64,000 nucleotides of DNA from an uncultured Lactobacillus sp. (GCA_937916845.1 CALFSK010000069.1:1-64000), one strand, 5' to 3'; counted from the first letter of the stretch, positions 25,852 to 35,499 are shown. Numbers and translations: made by a program. Notes: a model not told the origin generated them from the letters alone.

Positions 25852-27495
25852 ATGAAATTATCACAACAAGTTATTTACCAGATTTACCCGAAGTCCTTTT
25901 ATGATAGCGATGGGGATGGTGTCGGTGACCTCCGTGGCATTATCCAAAAAATTCCCTATCTGAAAAAATTGAATATTGACATGATTTGGTTCAATCCATT
26001 TTTTGTCTCACCACAAAATGATAATGGTTACGATATCGCTGATTACTACCGAATCGATCCGCAGTTTGGGACGATGAGTGATTTTGAAGAATTGGTCGCC
26101 AAGTTAAAGGCGGTCCATATCGGCGTCATGCTTGATATGGTCTTCAACCATACGTCGACTCAGCACCCGTGGTTCCAACGGGCGCTAGCGGGTGATAAGA
26201 AGTATCAAGCGTTCTACTATTTACGCCCCGCAAAAGCGGACGGCAGTTTACCGACTAATTGGGAATCAAAGTTCGGGGGTTCGGCCTGGGCGCCATTTGG
26301 GGAGACTGATTTGTACTATCTCCACCTATACGATGAAACGCAGGCCGATCTCGATTGGCATAATCCCGAGGTGCGGGCAGCCTGTGCCGCCGTGGTCAAC
26401 TTCTGGCGTGACAAGGGCGTGACCGGATTCCGGTTTGACGTCATCAACGTTACGGGGAAATCCGAACAGTTGGTGGACGCACCCGCGGGCGTAGCGTCCA
26501 AAACGCTATATACCGATACGCCAATCGTCCATGACTATTTGAAAGAACTTAATCAGACTAGTTATGGTCAGGATCCGGACAGTGTCACGGTAGGTGAAAT
26601 GTCATCCACAACTATTCGCAATAGCGTTGGGTATACGAATCCGGCTAACCACGAATTGTCGATGGTCTTTAACTTTCACCACCTCAAGACCGATTACGTT
26701 GATGGTCGGAAGTGGTCGCGAATGGCCTTTGATTTTCCCCGGTTGAAACAGTTACTAGATGACTGGGCAACCGGGATGAACGCTGGCGGTGGCTGGCAAG
26801 CGCTATTTTGGAATAACCATGACCAACCGCGGGCAATTAACCGTTTTGGGGATGCCGGCAAGTATCGTGTCAAGTCGGCAGAGATGCTCGCGACGGTCAT
26901 TCATTTACTGCGGGGAACGCCGTTTATTTACATGGGAGAAGAGATCGGGATGACTGATCCGGACTACCCATCGATGGCGGATTACGTTGATATCGAAGCG
27001 CTGAATGCTTATCGGGCACTCATTCGTAGCGGGTATAGCCATGCGGATGCGTTTACCATTGTGAAGACCAAGGCCCGTGACAACTCACGGACGCCGATGC
27101 AGTGGGATGCCAGTGCGACGGCTGGTTTTACGACTGGTCGGCCGTGGTTACGACCAACCAATCAGGATCAGATTAACGTGGCCGATGAATTGGCACACGG
27201 GGAACTCTTCAAGTATTACCAAACTTTAATTCGATTACGGAAGACGATGCCGATCATTGCGGATGGTGATTACCAGACGTGGCGTTTAGATGATGAGCAA
27301 GTCTTTGGCTTCTGGCGCACCCTAGGTTCCCAGCGCCTACTCGTTTTAAATAATTTTTATTCGAACGCAACAGTGGTTGCGCTACCGACTGAGATGGTTG
27401 ATGCCCAAGTGGTGTTATCCAACTACGATAACGTGGATGTGCAGCCCGAAATGGTCTTGAAACCATATCAATCGATTGTTTTGTCACAGGGTTAG
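25852..27495 (+). CDS. treA: Alpha,alpha-phosphotrehalase (GH13)
   Basis: A cytosolic glycosidase that splits trehalose 6-phosphate into glucose and glucose 6-phosphate. The 547-residue protein has the GH13 motifs: the nucleophile Asp196 in GFRFDVIN, the acid Glu249 in TVGEMSS and the third Asp323 in WNNHDQPR, after the N-terminal VIYQIYPKSFYDSDGDG. The ATG at 25852 follows GGAGA at 8 bases. It lies between treR and the trehalose permease, 25 bases after treR. The pairing with a trehalose PTS supports phosphotrehalase rather than oligo-1,6-glucosidase. Confidence 0.94.
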   Translation: MKLSQQVIYQIYPKSFYDSDGDGVGDLRGIIQKIPYLKKLNIDMIWFNPFFVSPQNDNGYDIADYYRIDPQFGTMSDFEELVAKLKAVHIGVMLDMVFNHTSTQHPWFQRALAGDKKYQAFYYLRPAKADGSLPTNWESKFGGSAWAPFGETDLYYLHLYDETQADLDWHNPEVRAACAAVVNFWRDKGVTGFRFDVINVTGKSEQLVDAPAGVASKTLYTDTPIVHDYLKELNQTSYGQDPDSVTVGEMSSTTIRNSVGYTNPANHELSMVFNFHHLKTDYVDGRKWSRMAFDFPRLKQLLDDWATGMNAGGGWQALFWNNHDQPRAINRFGDAGKYRVKSAEMLATVIHLLRGTPFIYMGEEIGMTDPDYPSMADYVDIEALNAYRALIRSGYSHADAFTIVKTKARDNSRTPMQWDASATAGFTTGRPWLRPTNQDQINVADELAHGELFKYYQTLIRLRKTMPIIADGDYQTWRLDDEQVFGFWRTLGSQRLLVLNNFYSNATVVALPTEMVDAQVVLSNYDNVDVQPEMVLKPYQSIVLSQG

Positions 27496-27512
27496 GAATG
27501 GAGGAGAGTATT

Positions 27513-29516
27513 ATGGCACACGCACAAACGGTTACAATTTTATCACCGGTTGCCGGTGAGGTAATTCCGTTAGCGGCTGTTAAAGATCCCGTTTTTTCTG
27601 CTGGAATGATGGGACTAGGTTTTGGGGTTCAGCCGACTAGTGGAGACATTGTGGCGCCCGTTAGTGGGAAAGTCACAATGATTGCAGAAACGAAACACGC
27701 GTTGGGGTTTACAACGCCAGACAATAATTTGGAAGTTTTAGTCCACTTAGGTATTGATACGGTTGATTTAAAGGGGACGCCGTTCAAATTGACGGTGGCG
27801 GCTGGTGATGAAGTTAAGGCTGGCGACACCATCGCAACGATGGATCTCGCAATGATTGAAAAGGCTAACCGGCAGACGACAGTCGTCCTAGCCGTGACCA
27901 ATTCGAGTGATAAATTGGACGGCTTAGACGTGACGACTGGGACGCAGACCGCTGGCGCAGTGGTTGCGACGGGGCGGCTAAATGCGAATACGTTCAACGC
28001 TAAGCGTCAGGGACGCCTCCCTAAGGCTGGCAAGTATGATCAGTTAGCAGCCGATATCGTTGAAAATGTCGGTGGTGTGGAAAACATTAGTAGCTTGATT
28101 CATTGCATTACCCGGTTGCGGTTCTACTTAAAAGATGAGAGTAAAGCTAACGATGACGTGGTGGCCAACTTAAAGGGTGTCATCGACATCGCCAAAGCGG
28201 GCGGTCAATATCAAGTCGTGATTGGACCAGCCGTTACGGACGTTTACGACGCGGTAATTAAGTTAATTGGACCGGAATTTTCAAATGATTCTGAAACGGC
28301 CAAGGCCGTAGCCGAAACGAACGCGGCGGCTAACCGGCCAGATACAGCGTGGGGCCTAGTTAAATGGGGCTTCAGTAACTTGATTGGGGTCATCACGGGG
28401 TCCATGATTCCCGTGATTGGACTTTTAGCCGCTTCAGGGATTTTAAAGGGGATCTTGGCACTACTGATTACCTTTAAGGTGGTTAGCACCACGGCCCCAA
28501 CCTACGTCATTATTAGTGCGATGGGGGATTCCGTCTTCTACTTCCTACCGATTTTTGTCGGCTTCACAGCCGCTAAAAAACTCGGTTCCGATCCCGTCAT
28601 CATGGGGATTATTGGTGGGGTTTTAACGTATCCATCGATTGTTGCGATTGCAACTAAGGGCAAAGTCGTTAGCACGTTATTTGGGATGGGCATCAACGCC
28701 AATTTCTTTGGGTTACCATTCCACGTGGCTTCATACACTTACTCAATCTTCCCAATGATTGCCGGTGCCTGGTTGGCTAGCAAGTTGGAACCATGGCTAA
28801 AGCGTGTGATTCCAACCGTATTACGGATGATTTTCGTGCCATTATTTGAAGTTGTCATTGTTTCAGGCGCTATTTTGATTTTCCTTGGCCCAGTTATCAC
28901 GGTCTTCTCGACCGGTTTAGCAAACTTAATCGTTGCAGTTTACAACTTGAGTCCTGCTATTTCTGGATTGATCATCGGGGGCTTCTATCAAGTCTTGGTT
29001 ATTTTTGGGTTGCACTGGGCCGTTATTCCAATCGTGGCCAACGACATTGCGACCACGGGCCACAGTTATTTGAACGCCATTATTTCCGCAACGATGGTCG
29101 CTCAAGGTGGCGCGGTTATGGCGATTGCGCTGAAGTCTAAGTTAGCAAATATTCAAGAACTTGCATGGCCCGCAACGATCTCAGCATTTTGCGGTGTTAC
29201 TGAACCCGCAATGTACGGGATTAACTTGAAGTACGGCCGTGCTTTCGTAACAGCTAGCATCGGTTCCGCAGTCGGTGGTTTCTTAACCGGTTTGATGCGT
29301 GTTAATATGTGGGGCTTTACCGGTTCTCTGATCGGGGTCACCTCATTCGTTAACCCTCAAAAAGGGATCGACTTTAGCTTTTACGGGTTCTTAATTGCGT
29401 CACTTGCAACGATTATCGTTTCCTTCACGTTAACCTGGATGTTTGGGTTTAAGGATGAAGACGCTGAAGCAGTCAAAACTGCTCCAAAGAAGCGGCACTT
29501 GGGCCAAACGGCTTAA
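27513..29516 (+). CDS. treB: PTS trehalose permease EIIABC
   Basis: A membrane permease that brings in trehalose as trehalose 6-phosphate. The 667 residues hold, in order, an EIIA of the glucose type (about 1-150, with His62 and the phosphorylated His78 in VLVHLGID), an EIIB (about 170-245, with Cys198 in SLIHCITRLRFY) and the EIIC membrane domain (about 280-640). The A-B-C order with its own EIIA means it does not rely on a separate EIIA-Glc, unlike the E. coli permease. GGAGGAG lies before the ATG at 27513, 17 bases after treA. A 20-bp terminator follows. Confidence 0.94.
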   Translation: MAHAQTVTILSPVAGEVIPLAAVKDPVFSAGMMGLGFGVQPTSGDIVAPVSGKVTMIAETKHALGFTTPDNNLEVLVHLGIDTVDLKGTPFKLTVAAGDEVKAGDTIATMDLAMIEKANRQTTVVLAVTNSSDKLDGLDVTTGTQTAGAVVATGRLNANTFNAKRQGRLPKAGKYDQLAADIVENVGGVENISSLIHCITRLRFYLKDESKANDDVVANLKGVIDIAKAGGQYQVVIGPAVTDVYDAVIKLIGPEFSNDSETAKAVAETNAAANRPDTAWGLVKWGFSNLIGVITGSMIPVIGLLAASGILKGILALLITFKVVSTTAPTYVIISAMGDSVFYFLPIFVGFTAAKKLGSDPVIMGIIGGVLTYPSIVAIATKGKVVSTLFGMGINANFFGLPFHVASYTYSIFPMIAGAWLASKLEPWLKRVIPTVLRMIFVPLFEVVIVSGAILIFLGPVITVFSTGLANLIVAVYNLSPAISGLIIGGFYQVLVIFGLHWAVIPIVANDIATTGHSYLNAIISATMVAQGGAVMAIALKSKLANIQELAWPATISAFCGVTEPAMYGINLKYGRAFVTASIGSAVGGFLTGLMRVNMWGFTGSLIGVTSFVNPQKGIDFSFYGFLIASLATIIVSFTLTWMFGFKDEDAEAVKTAPKKRHLGQTA

Positions 29517-29542
29517 CAATTAGTATTTTATAACTCAAATTC

Positions 29543-29592
29543 AAAAGGACCGTCACGCAAAATCCAAGCGGGTTTTGCGTGACGGTCCTTTT
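29543..29592. terminator. Bidirectional terminator after treB
   Basis: Perfect 20-bp arms (29543-29562 and 29573-29592) start with AAAAGGACCGTCACGC and surround a ten-base loop. It serves treB and the convergent gene at 29611. Confidence 0.92.
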
Positions 29593-29610
29593 ATGATGCA
29601 GGCCATCCTA

Positions 29611-30393
29611 TTATGAACTGATTGCGGCTAAGCGCGCCTGTTGTCGAATTGCTTCGACGTAAATGCGGACAAAGTCAGTCCCGTAAGTCGCTGCAAGCTG
29701 TTGTTCTAGGCTTGGGGTTGGGGGCAGTTCTTTGAGTAATGGTCGAATCCATTGATTGGTTGGCAATAAGCGGAGTAGCTGATGACTTGTAAACTGTGAA
29801 AATAGCAAGTTACGACCAAAATACTTGCCGACGCGTGCTTGAAAAACTGGTTGCTTAACTGGCACCAGTTGAAGACTACTATTATTCATATTACCTAGTA
29901 GCAATTTGGCACTTGGAAAGTCGTCGTGTAAGTCTAAACGGTGGTTCTTGTAAGCTTTAGCGATTACTGGTGATAACTGGACTAACCAGATTAACTGGTG
30001 TTGTTCCAAGTGTAAAATCAAACGCAAGGTGATGACATCGGTCGTACTAAGATGGTAACTGTAACGTTGAAGCGTTTTGGCGGTTAACCGGTTGCGTAAA
30101 GTTTGTTGGACGGCAGTAAAGTTGCCAGCCTCCCAAGTCACGGTCAGTTGATCGTGATTGGTCAACCACAGTTTGTGGTCGGCAATCCGCAAAGTCAGAA
30201 AATTCGGTGTGAGACCGTACGGCTGGTCCAGCATGAGCAGCCAGTAGGAGCTGGCGCTGGAACGCGCAAAGTTGCGGGCTAAAACGTGGGCGTTAGTCGG
30301 TAGTGCCATTTGAACGGCGAGTTGAAGTCGTCGGCGGTCATCCGCGGCGCTAACAAATTGATGTGGATCATGTGTGATCCGACGTTTGGCCAT
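29611..30393 (-). CDS. Cytoplasmic protein of unknown function
   Basis: I do not recognise this 260-residue protein. There is no signal peptide or membrane segment. It is rich in Leu, Gln and His and begins MAKRRITHDPHQFVSAADDRRR. A central part alternates short strands (LTLRIADHKLWLT, QLTVTWEAG), and the C-terminal third is helical (PSLEQQLAATYGTDFVRIYVEAIRQQ). The ATG follows AGGAGGGG. It is divergent from the chitosanase gene and shares the treB terminator. Confidence 0.6.
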   Translation of the reverse strand: MAKRRITHDPHQFVSAADDRRRLQLAVQMALPTNAHVLARNFARSSASSYWLLMLDQPYGLTPNFLTLRIADHKLWLTNHDQLTVTWEAGNFTAVQQTLRNRLTAKTLQRYSYHLSTTDVITLRLILHLEQHQLIWLVQLSPVIAKAYKNHRLDLHDDFPSAKLLLGNMNNSSLQLVPVKQPVFQARVGKYFGRNLLFSQFTSHQLLRLLPTNQWIRPLLKELPPTPSLEQQLAATYGTDFVRIYVEAIRQQARLAAISS

Positions 30394-30585
30394 GGGTATC
30401 CCCTCCTAACTGATAAAACACCTTAAGTATAGGTCAAATCACAGCGAACGACACGCCAAAGGTGTTTTTTGTTGCGGTCGTGACAAATCATTCGCAAATT
30501 AGCGACAACAACGCCGTTTTGTCACGCTATCCGCCTTTAAATAAGCGTAAACTAAATGATAAATTCTCGAGGGGGCAAACGGGAC

Positions 30586-31398
30586 ATGCGAAAATGGTGG
30601 CGGTGGTTCATTGGTCTAGGCGTTATGGTGAGTATTGGAAGTGGCGTTTGGTGGTACACTCAACACCGCACCATTTTGACGGGACAACTACGGGCTGAAA
30701 CCTTTGCGTTGGTATCCAGCGCTGAAAATTCATCATTGGACTACCAGAAGCAGTATCGGTACGTGGAGGATATCCATGATGGTCGGGGCTACACGGCGGG
30801 CATCATCGGGTTTACGTCGGCCACGGGGGACCTTTTAAAGGTTGTTAATCGCTATCAGCAATTGGCACCGCGTAATCGGCTTAGGAAATATCTCCCAGCG
30901 CTGCGTAAGGTAAACGGGTCGGCGAGTCACCGGGGACTGGGATCAGCCTTTGTGCGGGACTGGCACCAAGCCGCTAAAGACCAGCGACTTGTACGGGCCC
31001 AAAATGACGTGGTGGAACAAATGTACTTGCGTCCGGCCGTTAAAGCCGCCCAAAAAGACGGGCTAGCCCCGCTTGGCCAGTATATTTATTACGATGCGCT
31101 CGTGGTTCACGGCCCGGGCAACGGCGCCGCAAGTTTTGGTGGGATTCGGCGGGCGGCTAAGTTGCGAGCGAAGACCCCGGCGCAGGGTGGCAGCGTTAAG
31201 AATTATTTGCGGACCTTCCTCGTTGTGCGGGCTAAAGTGATGCGTCAAGAAACGGCGCATCAGGACTTGTCCCGGTTAAATACCCAGTGGCAGTTTGTGG
31301 TCGCGGATAATGAACGACTACGGTTACCGCTAACTTGGAAAATGTATGGTCAATCCTTTACGTTGACGAGGACGAAATTGCGTCAGATGATGCGTTGA
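30586..31398 (+). CDS. Secreted or membrane-anchored chitosanase, GH46 family
   Basis: The enzyme would hydrolyse chitosan. The 270-residue protein starts with a positively charged WWRW segment and one hydrophobic helix (about 8-25), a signal peptide or anchor. Then the GH46 core is clear: SSAENSSLDYQKQYRYVEDIHDGRGYTAGIIGF. Glu47 and Asp65 are 18 residues apart, the same spacing as the catalytic Glu22 and Asp40 of Streptomyces chitosanase. The ATG at 30586 follows GAGGGGG at about 10 bases; the frame beginning at 30556 overlaps that box. It stands between two unrelated genes on its own promoter. Confidence 0.88.
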   Translation: MRKWWRWFIGLGVMVSIGSGVWWYTQHRTILTGQLRAETFALVSSAENSSLDYQKQYRYVEDIHDGRGYTAGIIGFTSATGDLLKVVNRYQQLAPRNRLRKYLPALRKVNGSASHRGLGSAFVRDWHQAAKDQRLVRAQNDVVEQMYLRPAVKAAQKDGLAPLGQYIYYDALVVHGPGNGAASFGGIRRAAKLRAKTPAQGGSVKNYLRTFLVVRAKVMRQETAHQDLSRLNTQWQFVVADNERLRLPLTWKMYGQSFTLTRTKLRQMMR

Positions 31399-31542
31399 TG
31401 ATTTTTGAGCACATGCTTATTAGTCCTAAATCGAATATCAACTAGTCCAAACACGATTTGTTTACGTCTTAGAGAAGCCGTAAACTTAAAAAGAAGGCAA
31501 AGCGAACATAACGTGATCAAGCTGAAAGAGTGAGGGCTAAAG

Positions 31543-32106
31543 ATGAAACGAATTATTGTTGGAATTACGGGGGCATCCGGGACGATTTATGCCGTTGATT
31601 TATTGAAAAAATTACACGAATTGCCCGCTGTGGAAGTTCACCTCGTCATGAGTACGTGGGCGAAGAAAAATTTGGCGCTGGAAACGGACTACGATTTGAA
31701 GCAGTTAACGGCACTGGCCGATAAAACGTATCACATCAATGACCAGGGTGCGACGATTGCCAGTGGGTCGTTTTTAAACGACGGGATGGTCATCGTGCCA
31801 GCTAGTATGAAGACGGTGGCGGGGATTGCGGCCGGCTACGGGGATGACTTGATTGCCCGTGCGGCCGACGTCACGATTAAAGAACAGCGTAAATTAGTAA
31901 TTGTTCCACGTGAAACACCGCTGAGTGTGATTCATTTGGAGAACTTAACGCGCTTGGCTAAGTTAGGCGTACAGATTGTGCCACCAATTCCCGCGTTCTA
32001 TAATCATCCGCAGACGATTCAAGATTTGGTCAACCACCAAACGATGAAAATCTTGGACGCCTTTCACATTCGTAACGAAACGGATCGTCGCTGGGAAGGG
32101 GACTAA
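31543..32106 (+). CDS. lpdB: UbiX-like flavin prenyltransferase, gallate decarboxylase subunit B
   Basis: This enzyme makes the prenylated FMN cofactor needed by UbiD-type decarboxylases. The 187-residue protein has the UbiX N terminus MKRIIVGITGASGTIYAVDLL and the conserved MSTWAKKNLALETDYDL, VPASMKTVAGIAAGYGDDL and VPRETPLS segments. GAGGG precedes the ATG. It is followed after two bases by lpdD; in L. plantarum this lpdB-lpdD pair is known to work with the catalytic lpdC, which lies elsewhere on the chromosome and is not in this window. The role is decarboxylation of gallate and protocatechuate from tannins. Confidence 0.93.
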   Translation: MKRIIVGITGASGTIYAVDLLKKLHELPAVEVHLVMSTWAKKNLALETDYDLKQLTALADKTYHINDQGATIASGSFLNDGMVIVPASMKTVAGIAAGYGDDLIARAADVTIKEQRKLVIVPRETPLSVIHLENLTRLAKLGVQIVPPIPAFYNHPQTIQDLVNHQTMKILDAFHIRNETDRRWEGD

Positions 32107-32108
32107 AG

Positions 32109-32519
32109 ATGCCAACGTTTAAAACTGAACAAGCTGGGTACGCAATGACTGCGACGCTCCAGCAAATTGGGTTTGACTTACTGATTGTTGTGACGGGTGG
32201 CACGAACCCGCACATCGGGGACGTGACCACGGTGACCGCCACAACCCCCGCACAAACGGTCAAGTTTCCTAGCCATGACGGCCGGTTCCATAAGGACAAC
32301 TTTATTTCTGACCGCTTAGCAGCCCAATTGCAACCTTACCTAGCGGGTAGCTGTACGATTACCGCGGGTATTCACGTTAATCAAATTACGAAGGCTCAGA
32401 TTGCGGCGGCTGCGCCAATGACTGAAGCCCTCGGTCAACAAATTATTGACTGGCTGGCAGCACACCCGGTAAAAGCGGCGCGACCCGTTTATTATCAAAA
32501 TGATGAACAACCCAAGTAA
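32109..32519 (+). CDS. lpdD: Gallate decarboxylase subunit D (LpdD)
   Basis: A small soluble subunit of 136 residues of the non-oxidative hydroxyarylic acid decarboxylase group. The family marks are VVTGGTNPHIGDVTTV near residue 28, PSHDGRFHKDNFISDRLA near 54 and the CTITAGIHVNQITKAQI segment. Its biochemical job is unclear; it is not needed for catalysis in the L. plantarum enzyme but always travels with the B subunit. It starts two bases after lpdB ends, with AAAGATG-type spacing, so translation is coupled. A terminator follows. Confidence 0.9.
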   Translation: MPTFKTEQAGYAMTATLQQIGFDLLIVVTGGTNPHIGDVTTVTATTPAQTVKFPSHDGRFHKDNFISDRLAAQLQPYLAGSCTITAGIHVNQITKAQIAAAAPMTEALGQQIIDWLAAHPVKAARPVYYQNDEQPK

Positions 32520-32534
32520 GCTTTTAAGCATAAT

Positions 32535-32573
32535 AAAAAGGCGTTTCAGCGAAATTAAGCTGGAGCGCCTTTT
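32535..32573. terminator. Bidirectional terminator after lpdD
   Basis: Arms AAAAGGCGTTTCAGC and GCTGGAGCGCCTTTT pair throughout with G-U pairs. It serves lpdD and the convergent Rrf2-type gene. Confidence 0.8.
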
Positions 32574-32620
32574 GCATGGTTACTTTTAGCCTTTAGGTTC
32601 TGAAAAATGACAGTAAGTGC

Positions 32621-33064
32621 TCAATTCTGACGGGCGTCTTTTTTAGCTTGTTCGACTAAAATGTTATCGACAATGTCTTGCAAGCTGGTTCGGGCCAACC
32701 GTGCTTCGGCTGCCATCTGTGCGTCTTGGTAGTACTGCTTTAAAACGGTTTGGATATTGCCACCAACGATGCACGCGGGGTTGGTCTTGGGATCAACTGC
32801 GAATAACGGTTTATCTCCCTCCACGGCGTAAAAGACGCTGAGTAGCGAAATGTCAGTGAGTGGTTTTGCCAAGGCTGGTTGGGCCGTCCCGGGTGTTGTG
32901 GTGATGAGGCCCGCCTTACGAAGCTTGCTCATTAACCGGCGGACAACGACCGGACTCGTCTCGATACTGGCGGCGATGGCGTCGGAAGACAATTTTGTGT
33001 CAGCGTAGATTTTAATATAGGCTAACAAATGGATTGAATCACTAAAACGAGTGGAAACGCGCAT
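32621..33064 (-). CDS. Rrf2 family transcription regulator
   Basis: A winged-helix regulator of 147 residues. The N terminus (STRFSDSIHLLAYIKIY, then SSDAIAASIETSPVVVRRLMSKLRKAGLI) is the Rrf2 HTH. The three-cysteine iron-sulfur site of IscR/NsrR is absent; only one cysteine (in NPACIVGG) is present, so it is of the YwnA/YwgB type, which respond to other signals. The ATG at 33064 follows CAGGAAG. Its target is not evident; it converges on lpdBD and is divergent from the TetR gene. Confidence 0.85.
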   Translation of the reverse strand: MRVSTRFSDSIHLLAYIKIYADTKLSSDAIAASIETSPVVVRRLMSKLRKAGLITTTPGTAQPALAKPLTDISLLSVFYAVEGDKPLFAVDPKTNPACIVGGNIQTVLKQYYQDAQMAAEARLARTSLQDIVDNILVEQAKKDARQN

Positions 33065-33247
33065 TTGATCACTTCCTGTAACTTTATTAATTACCGATAT
33101 TATAAACTGTCGGGATTATAAAAGCAATCATTGCTATTTAGCTCGTTTTATATGTAACTTTTGAGCGATAATAGTTGTTTCGGCTTGCCGAATCGTTTAT
33201 GATGAGGTTACCAAAAATTGAGCAGTCACTGCAAAAGGAGCAAAACC

Positions 33248-33937
33248 ATGAGTGAAATTGAAACCATCCAGGCTTACTATGCGGCCTCATTGGGGAAGGA
33301 TGGTCGAATCACGCGTACTCAGCGCCAAATTTTAGCTGCGGCGCTCGACTTATTTTCGGAAAAGGGGTACGAAGAAGTCGGCACGCGCGAGATTGCTGAA
33401 CGGGCCGGGGTAGCTGAAGGTACGCTTTTTCATAATTTTGTGAGTAAGAACGGGATTTTAGAGGCCATCATGCAGCCCATTGTCAAAAGTGTTTTACCAA
33501 CCATGCTTAATACGTTAGACCAAGCCGTATTGGATCAAAATAGTGATACCTTAGCCAGCTTCGTGGTGGCCCTGGTTCAAGACCGGGTGGCTTTTGTCAC
33601 GCGTAATCAGGCGTCGCTAGCCGTGATTCTGTCACAGTTTTTCAATAATGCAACGGATCGGGCAGCGGTACTCAGCATGGTTTCACCGACGATTTTAGAG
33701 CAAGCTAACCAAGCTATGGATCGGCTGAAAGCGTCAGGGGAGTTAGTTAATTGGCCGAATCGGATTATTTTACAGCTCGTTTTTTCAACAATCGGTGGGT
33801 ACGTTGTTGAGCGGGTTCTCTATCCGGAAGCCAATCCGTTCAGTCCGCAGCAAGTGACGCAGTATCTCAGTGATTTCTTAGTCAACGGATTAAATCCGCG
33901 GCGAATCCCCTTACACGTTGATGAGACTAGTTTCTAG
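33248..33937 (+). CDS. TetR family regulator
   Basis: A one-component repressor of 229 residues. The N-terminal HTH is clear: TRTQRQILAAALDLFSEKGY, then TREIAERAGVAEGTLFHNF. The C-terminal half is the ligand-binding and dimer domain, which I cannot match to a ligand. The ATG at 33248 follows AAGGAG at 7 bases; the frame to 33218 is not used. It lies upstream of mntH on the same strand. An 18-bp palindrome between the two genes (34015-34032) would be a good TetR operator, so it may control mntH. Confidence 0.85.
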   Translation: MSEIETIQAYYAASLGKDGRITRTQRQILAAALDLFSEKGYEEVGTREIAERAGVAEGTLFHNFVSKNGILEAIMQPIVKSVLPTMLNTLDQAVLDQNSDTLASFVVALVQDRVAFVTRNQASLAVILSQFFNNATDRAAVLSMVSPTILEQANQAMDRLKASGELVNWPNRIILQLVFSTIGGYVVERVLYPEANPFSPQQVTQYLSDFLVNGLNPRRIPLHVDETSF

Positions 33938-33973
33938 ATGATTTAGGAATACCAAAGAAATAATTGAAAACAT

Positions 33974-34001
33974 TTGACTAATTTATTGATGATGATATAC
34001 T
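33974..34001 (+). promoter_or_regulatory. Probable mntH promoter
   Basis: TTGACT (33974-33979) and TATACT (33996-34001) are 16 bases apart, about 100 bases before the mntH start. Confidence 0.65.
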
Positions 34002-34014
34002 ACCAATTGGAATT

Positions 34015-34032
34015 AAAGTGAGCGCTCAATTT
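34015..34032 (+). promoter_or_regulatory. Palindromic operator upstream of mntH
   Basis: The core TGAGCGCTCA (34019-34028) is a perfect palindrome, extended to 18 bases by AAAG and ATTT with one mismatch. It starts 14 bases after the -10 box, so a bound repressor would block the start of transcription. TetR proteins often bind such sites, and one is encoded directly upstream. Confidence 0.6.
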
Positions 34033-34104
34033 GAGCCGCACTGTTGAGGATCACACAGTAGTCCACAACCTGAATTCTAAACCAATAGAAGAGAGGGTTT
34101 CATA

Positions 34105-35499
34105 ATGAAATCAGCAAAAACGAAGGACCACGCGACAATGGCTGCCAAGAAGTCAGAAAAGGCAGTGCACTCAACGGGTGCCGATAGTAAGAGCTTGGAC
34201 GAAGTGAATGGGAGTGTCCGGGTACCAAAGGACGCCAATTTCTGGCGAACTTTGATTGCCTACACCGGACCGGGCGCTCTGGTAGCAGTCGGTTACATGG
34301 ACCCAGGGAACTGGATCACGTCGATTGCTGGGGGTTCACAGTATAAGTACGCGTTGCTTTCCGTAATCTTACTTTCAAGTTTGATTGCGATGTTGCTACA
34401 AGCCATGGCAGCGCGTCTTGGGATTGTTACTGGGAAAGATTTAGCGCAACTCACACGTGAGCGAACTTCCAAATCTATGGGGATTTTCCTCTGGATTGTC
34501 ACGGAACTGGCCATTATTGCGACCGATATGGCCGAAATTATCGGTTCCGGGATCGCGCTCAAATTATTATTTGGTTTTCCACTGATTGTCGGTATTCTAA
34601 TTACTACCGCCGACGTCTTACTCTTGTTACTATTAATGAAATTAGGCTTCCGTAAAATTGAAGCCATCGTGGCCACTCTGGTTGCAGTTATTTTATTCGT
34701 ATTCATGTATGAAGTTATTATTTCACAACCAAACGTCCCTCAAATGTTAAAAGGGTACGTGCCAACGACAGAAATTGTCAGCAATTCTTCCATGTTGTAC
34801 CTCGCGTTGGGGATTGTCGGTGCGACCGTTATGCCACATAACTTGTATTTAGGGTCATCAATTTCGCAAACGCGTCAAGTTGATCGCAATGATGAAAAAG
34901 AAGTTGCGAAGGCCGTTAAGTTCACGACCATCGATTCCAACATCCAATTATCAGTTGCGTTCGTTGTTAACAGTTTGCTCCTGATTTTAGGTGCGGCACT
35001 GTTCTTTGGAACGAAGGGTGACTTAGGTCGTTTCGTTGACCTGTATAATGCGTTGGGTGACAGCAAGATCGTTGGGGCGATTGCGAGTCCCGTACTGAGC
35101 ATGTTGTTTGCCGTTGCGTTACTGTCTTCCGGCCAAAGTTCAACCATTACGGGGACGCTTTCCGGGCAGATTATTATGGAAGGTTTTATCCGGTTACGGA
35201 TGCCACTTTGGGCACAACGGTTACTCACACGGTTGATTTCCGTTGCACCCGTCCTAGCCTTTGCCATTTACTATCACGGCAACGAAGCTAAGATTGAAAG
35301 TTTACTAACGTTATCGCAAGTGTTCTTAAGTATCGCCTTACCGTTTGCCATGATTCCACTGGTTAAATTCACGAGTGATGCCAAACTGATGGGGAACTTC
35401 AAGAACCGGATATGGGTCAAATGGACGGCGTGGGTAATTACCGCGATTCTAATTGTATTGAACGTCTGGTTGATTCTCCAAACCCTTAGTTTAGTTTAA
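34105..35499 (+). CDS. mntH: Nramp-type divalent metal transporter (Mn/Fe)
   Basis: A proton-coupled importer of manganese and other divalent metals, which lactobacilli accumulate to high levels. The 464-residue protein has a Lys-rich cytoplasmic N terminus (about 1-45), then 11 helices. The metal-site motif of helix 1 is complete: Asp66, Pro67, Gly68, Asn69 in GYMDPGNW. The helix 6 motif reads [17 protein letters not shown] precedes the ATG. Such genomes usually have several MntH copies; this one has a palindromic operator and an upstream TetR gene rather than an obvious MntR box. Confidence 0.95.
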   Translation: MKSAKTKDHATMAAKKSEKAVHSTGADSKSLDEVNGSVRVPKDANFWRTLIAYTGPGALVAVGYMDPGNWITSIAGGSQYKYALLSVILLSSLIAMLLQAMAARLGIVTGKDLAQLTRERTSKSMGIFLWIVTELAIIATDMAEIIGSGIALKLLFGFPLIVGILITTADVLLLLLLMKLGFRKIEAIVATLVAVILFVFMYEVIISQPNVPQMLKGYVPTTEIVSNSSMLYLALGIVGATVMPHNLYLGSSISQTRQVDRNDEKEVAKAVKFTTIDSNIQLSVAFVVNSLLLILGAALFFGTKGDLGRFVDLYNALGDSKIVGAIASPVLSMLFAVALLSSGQSSTITGTLSGQIIMEGFIRLRMPLWAQRLLTRLISVAPVLAFAIYYHGNEAKIESLLTLSQVFLSIALPFAMIPLVKFTSDAKLMGNFKNRIWVKWTAWVITAILIVLNVWLILQTLSLV

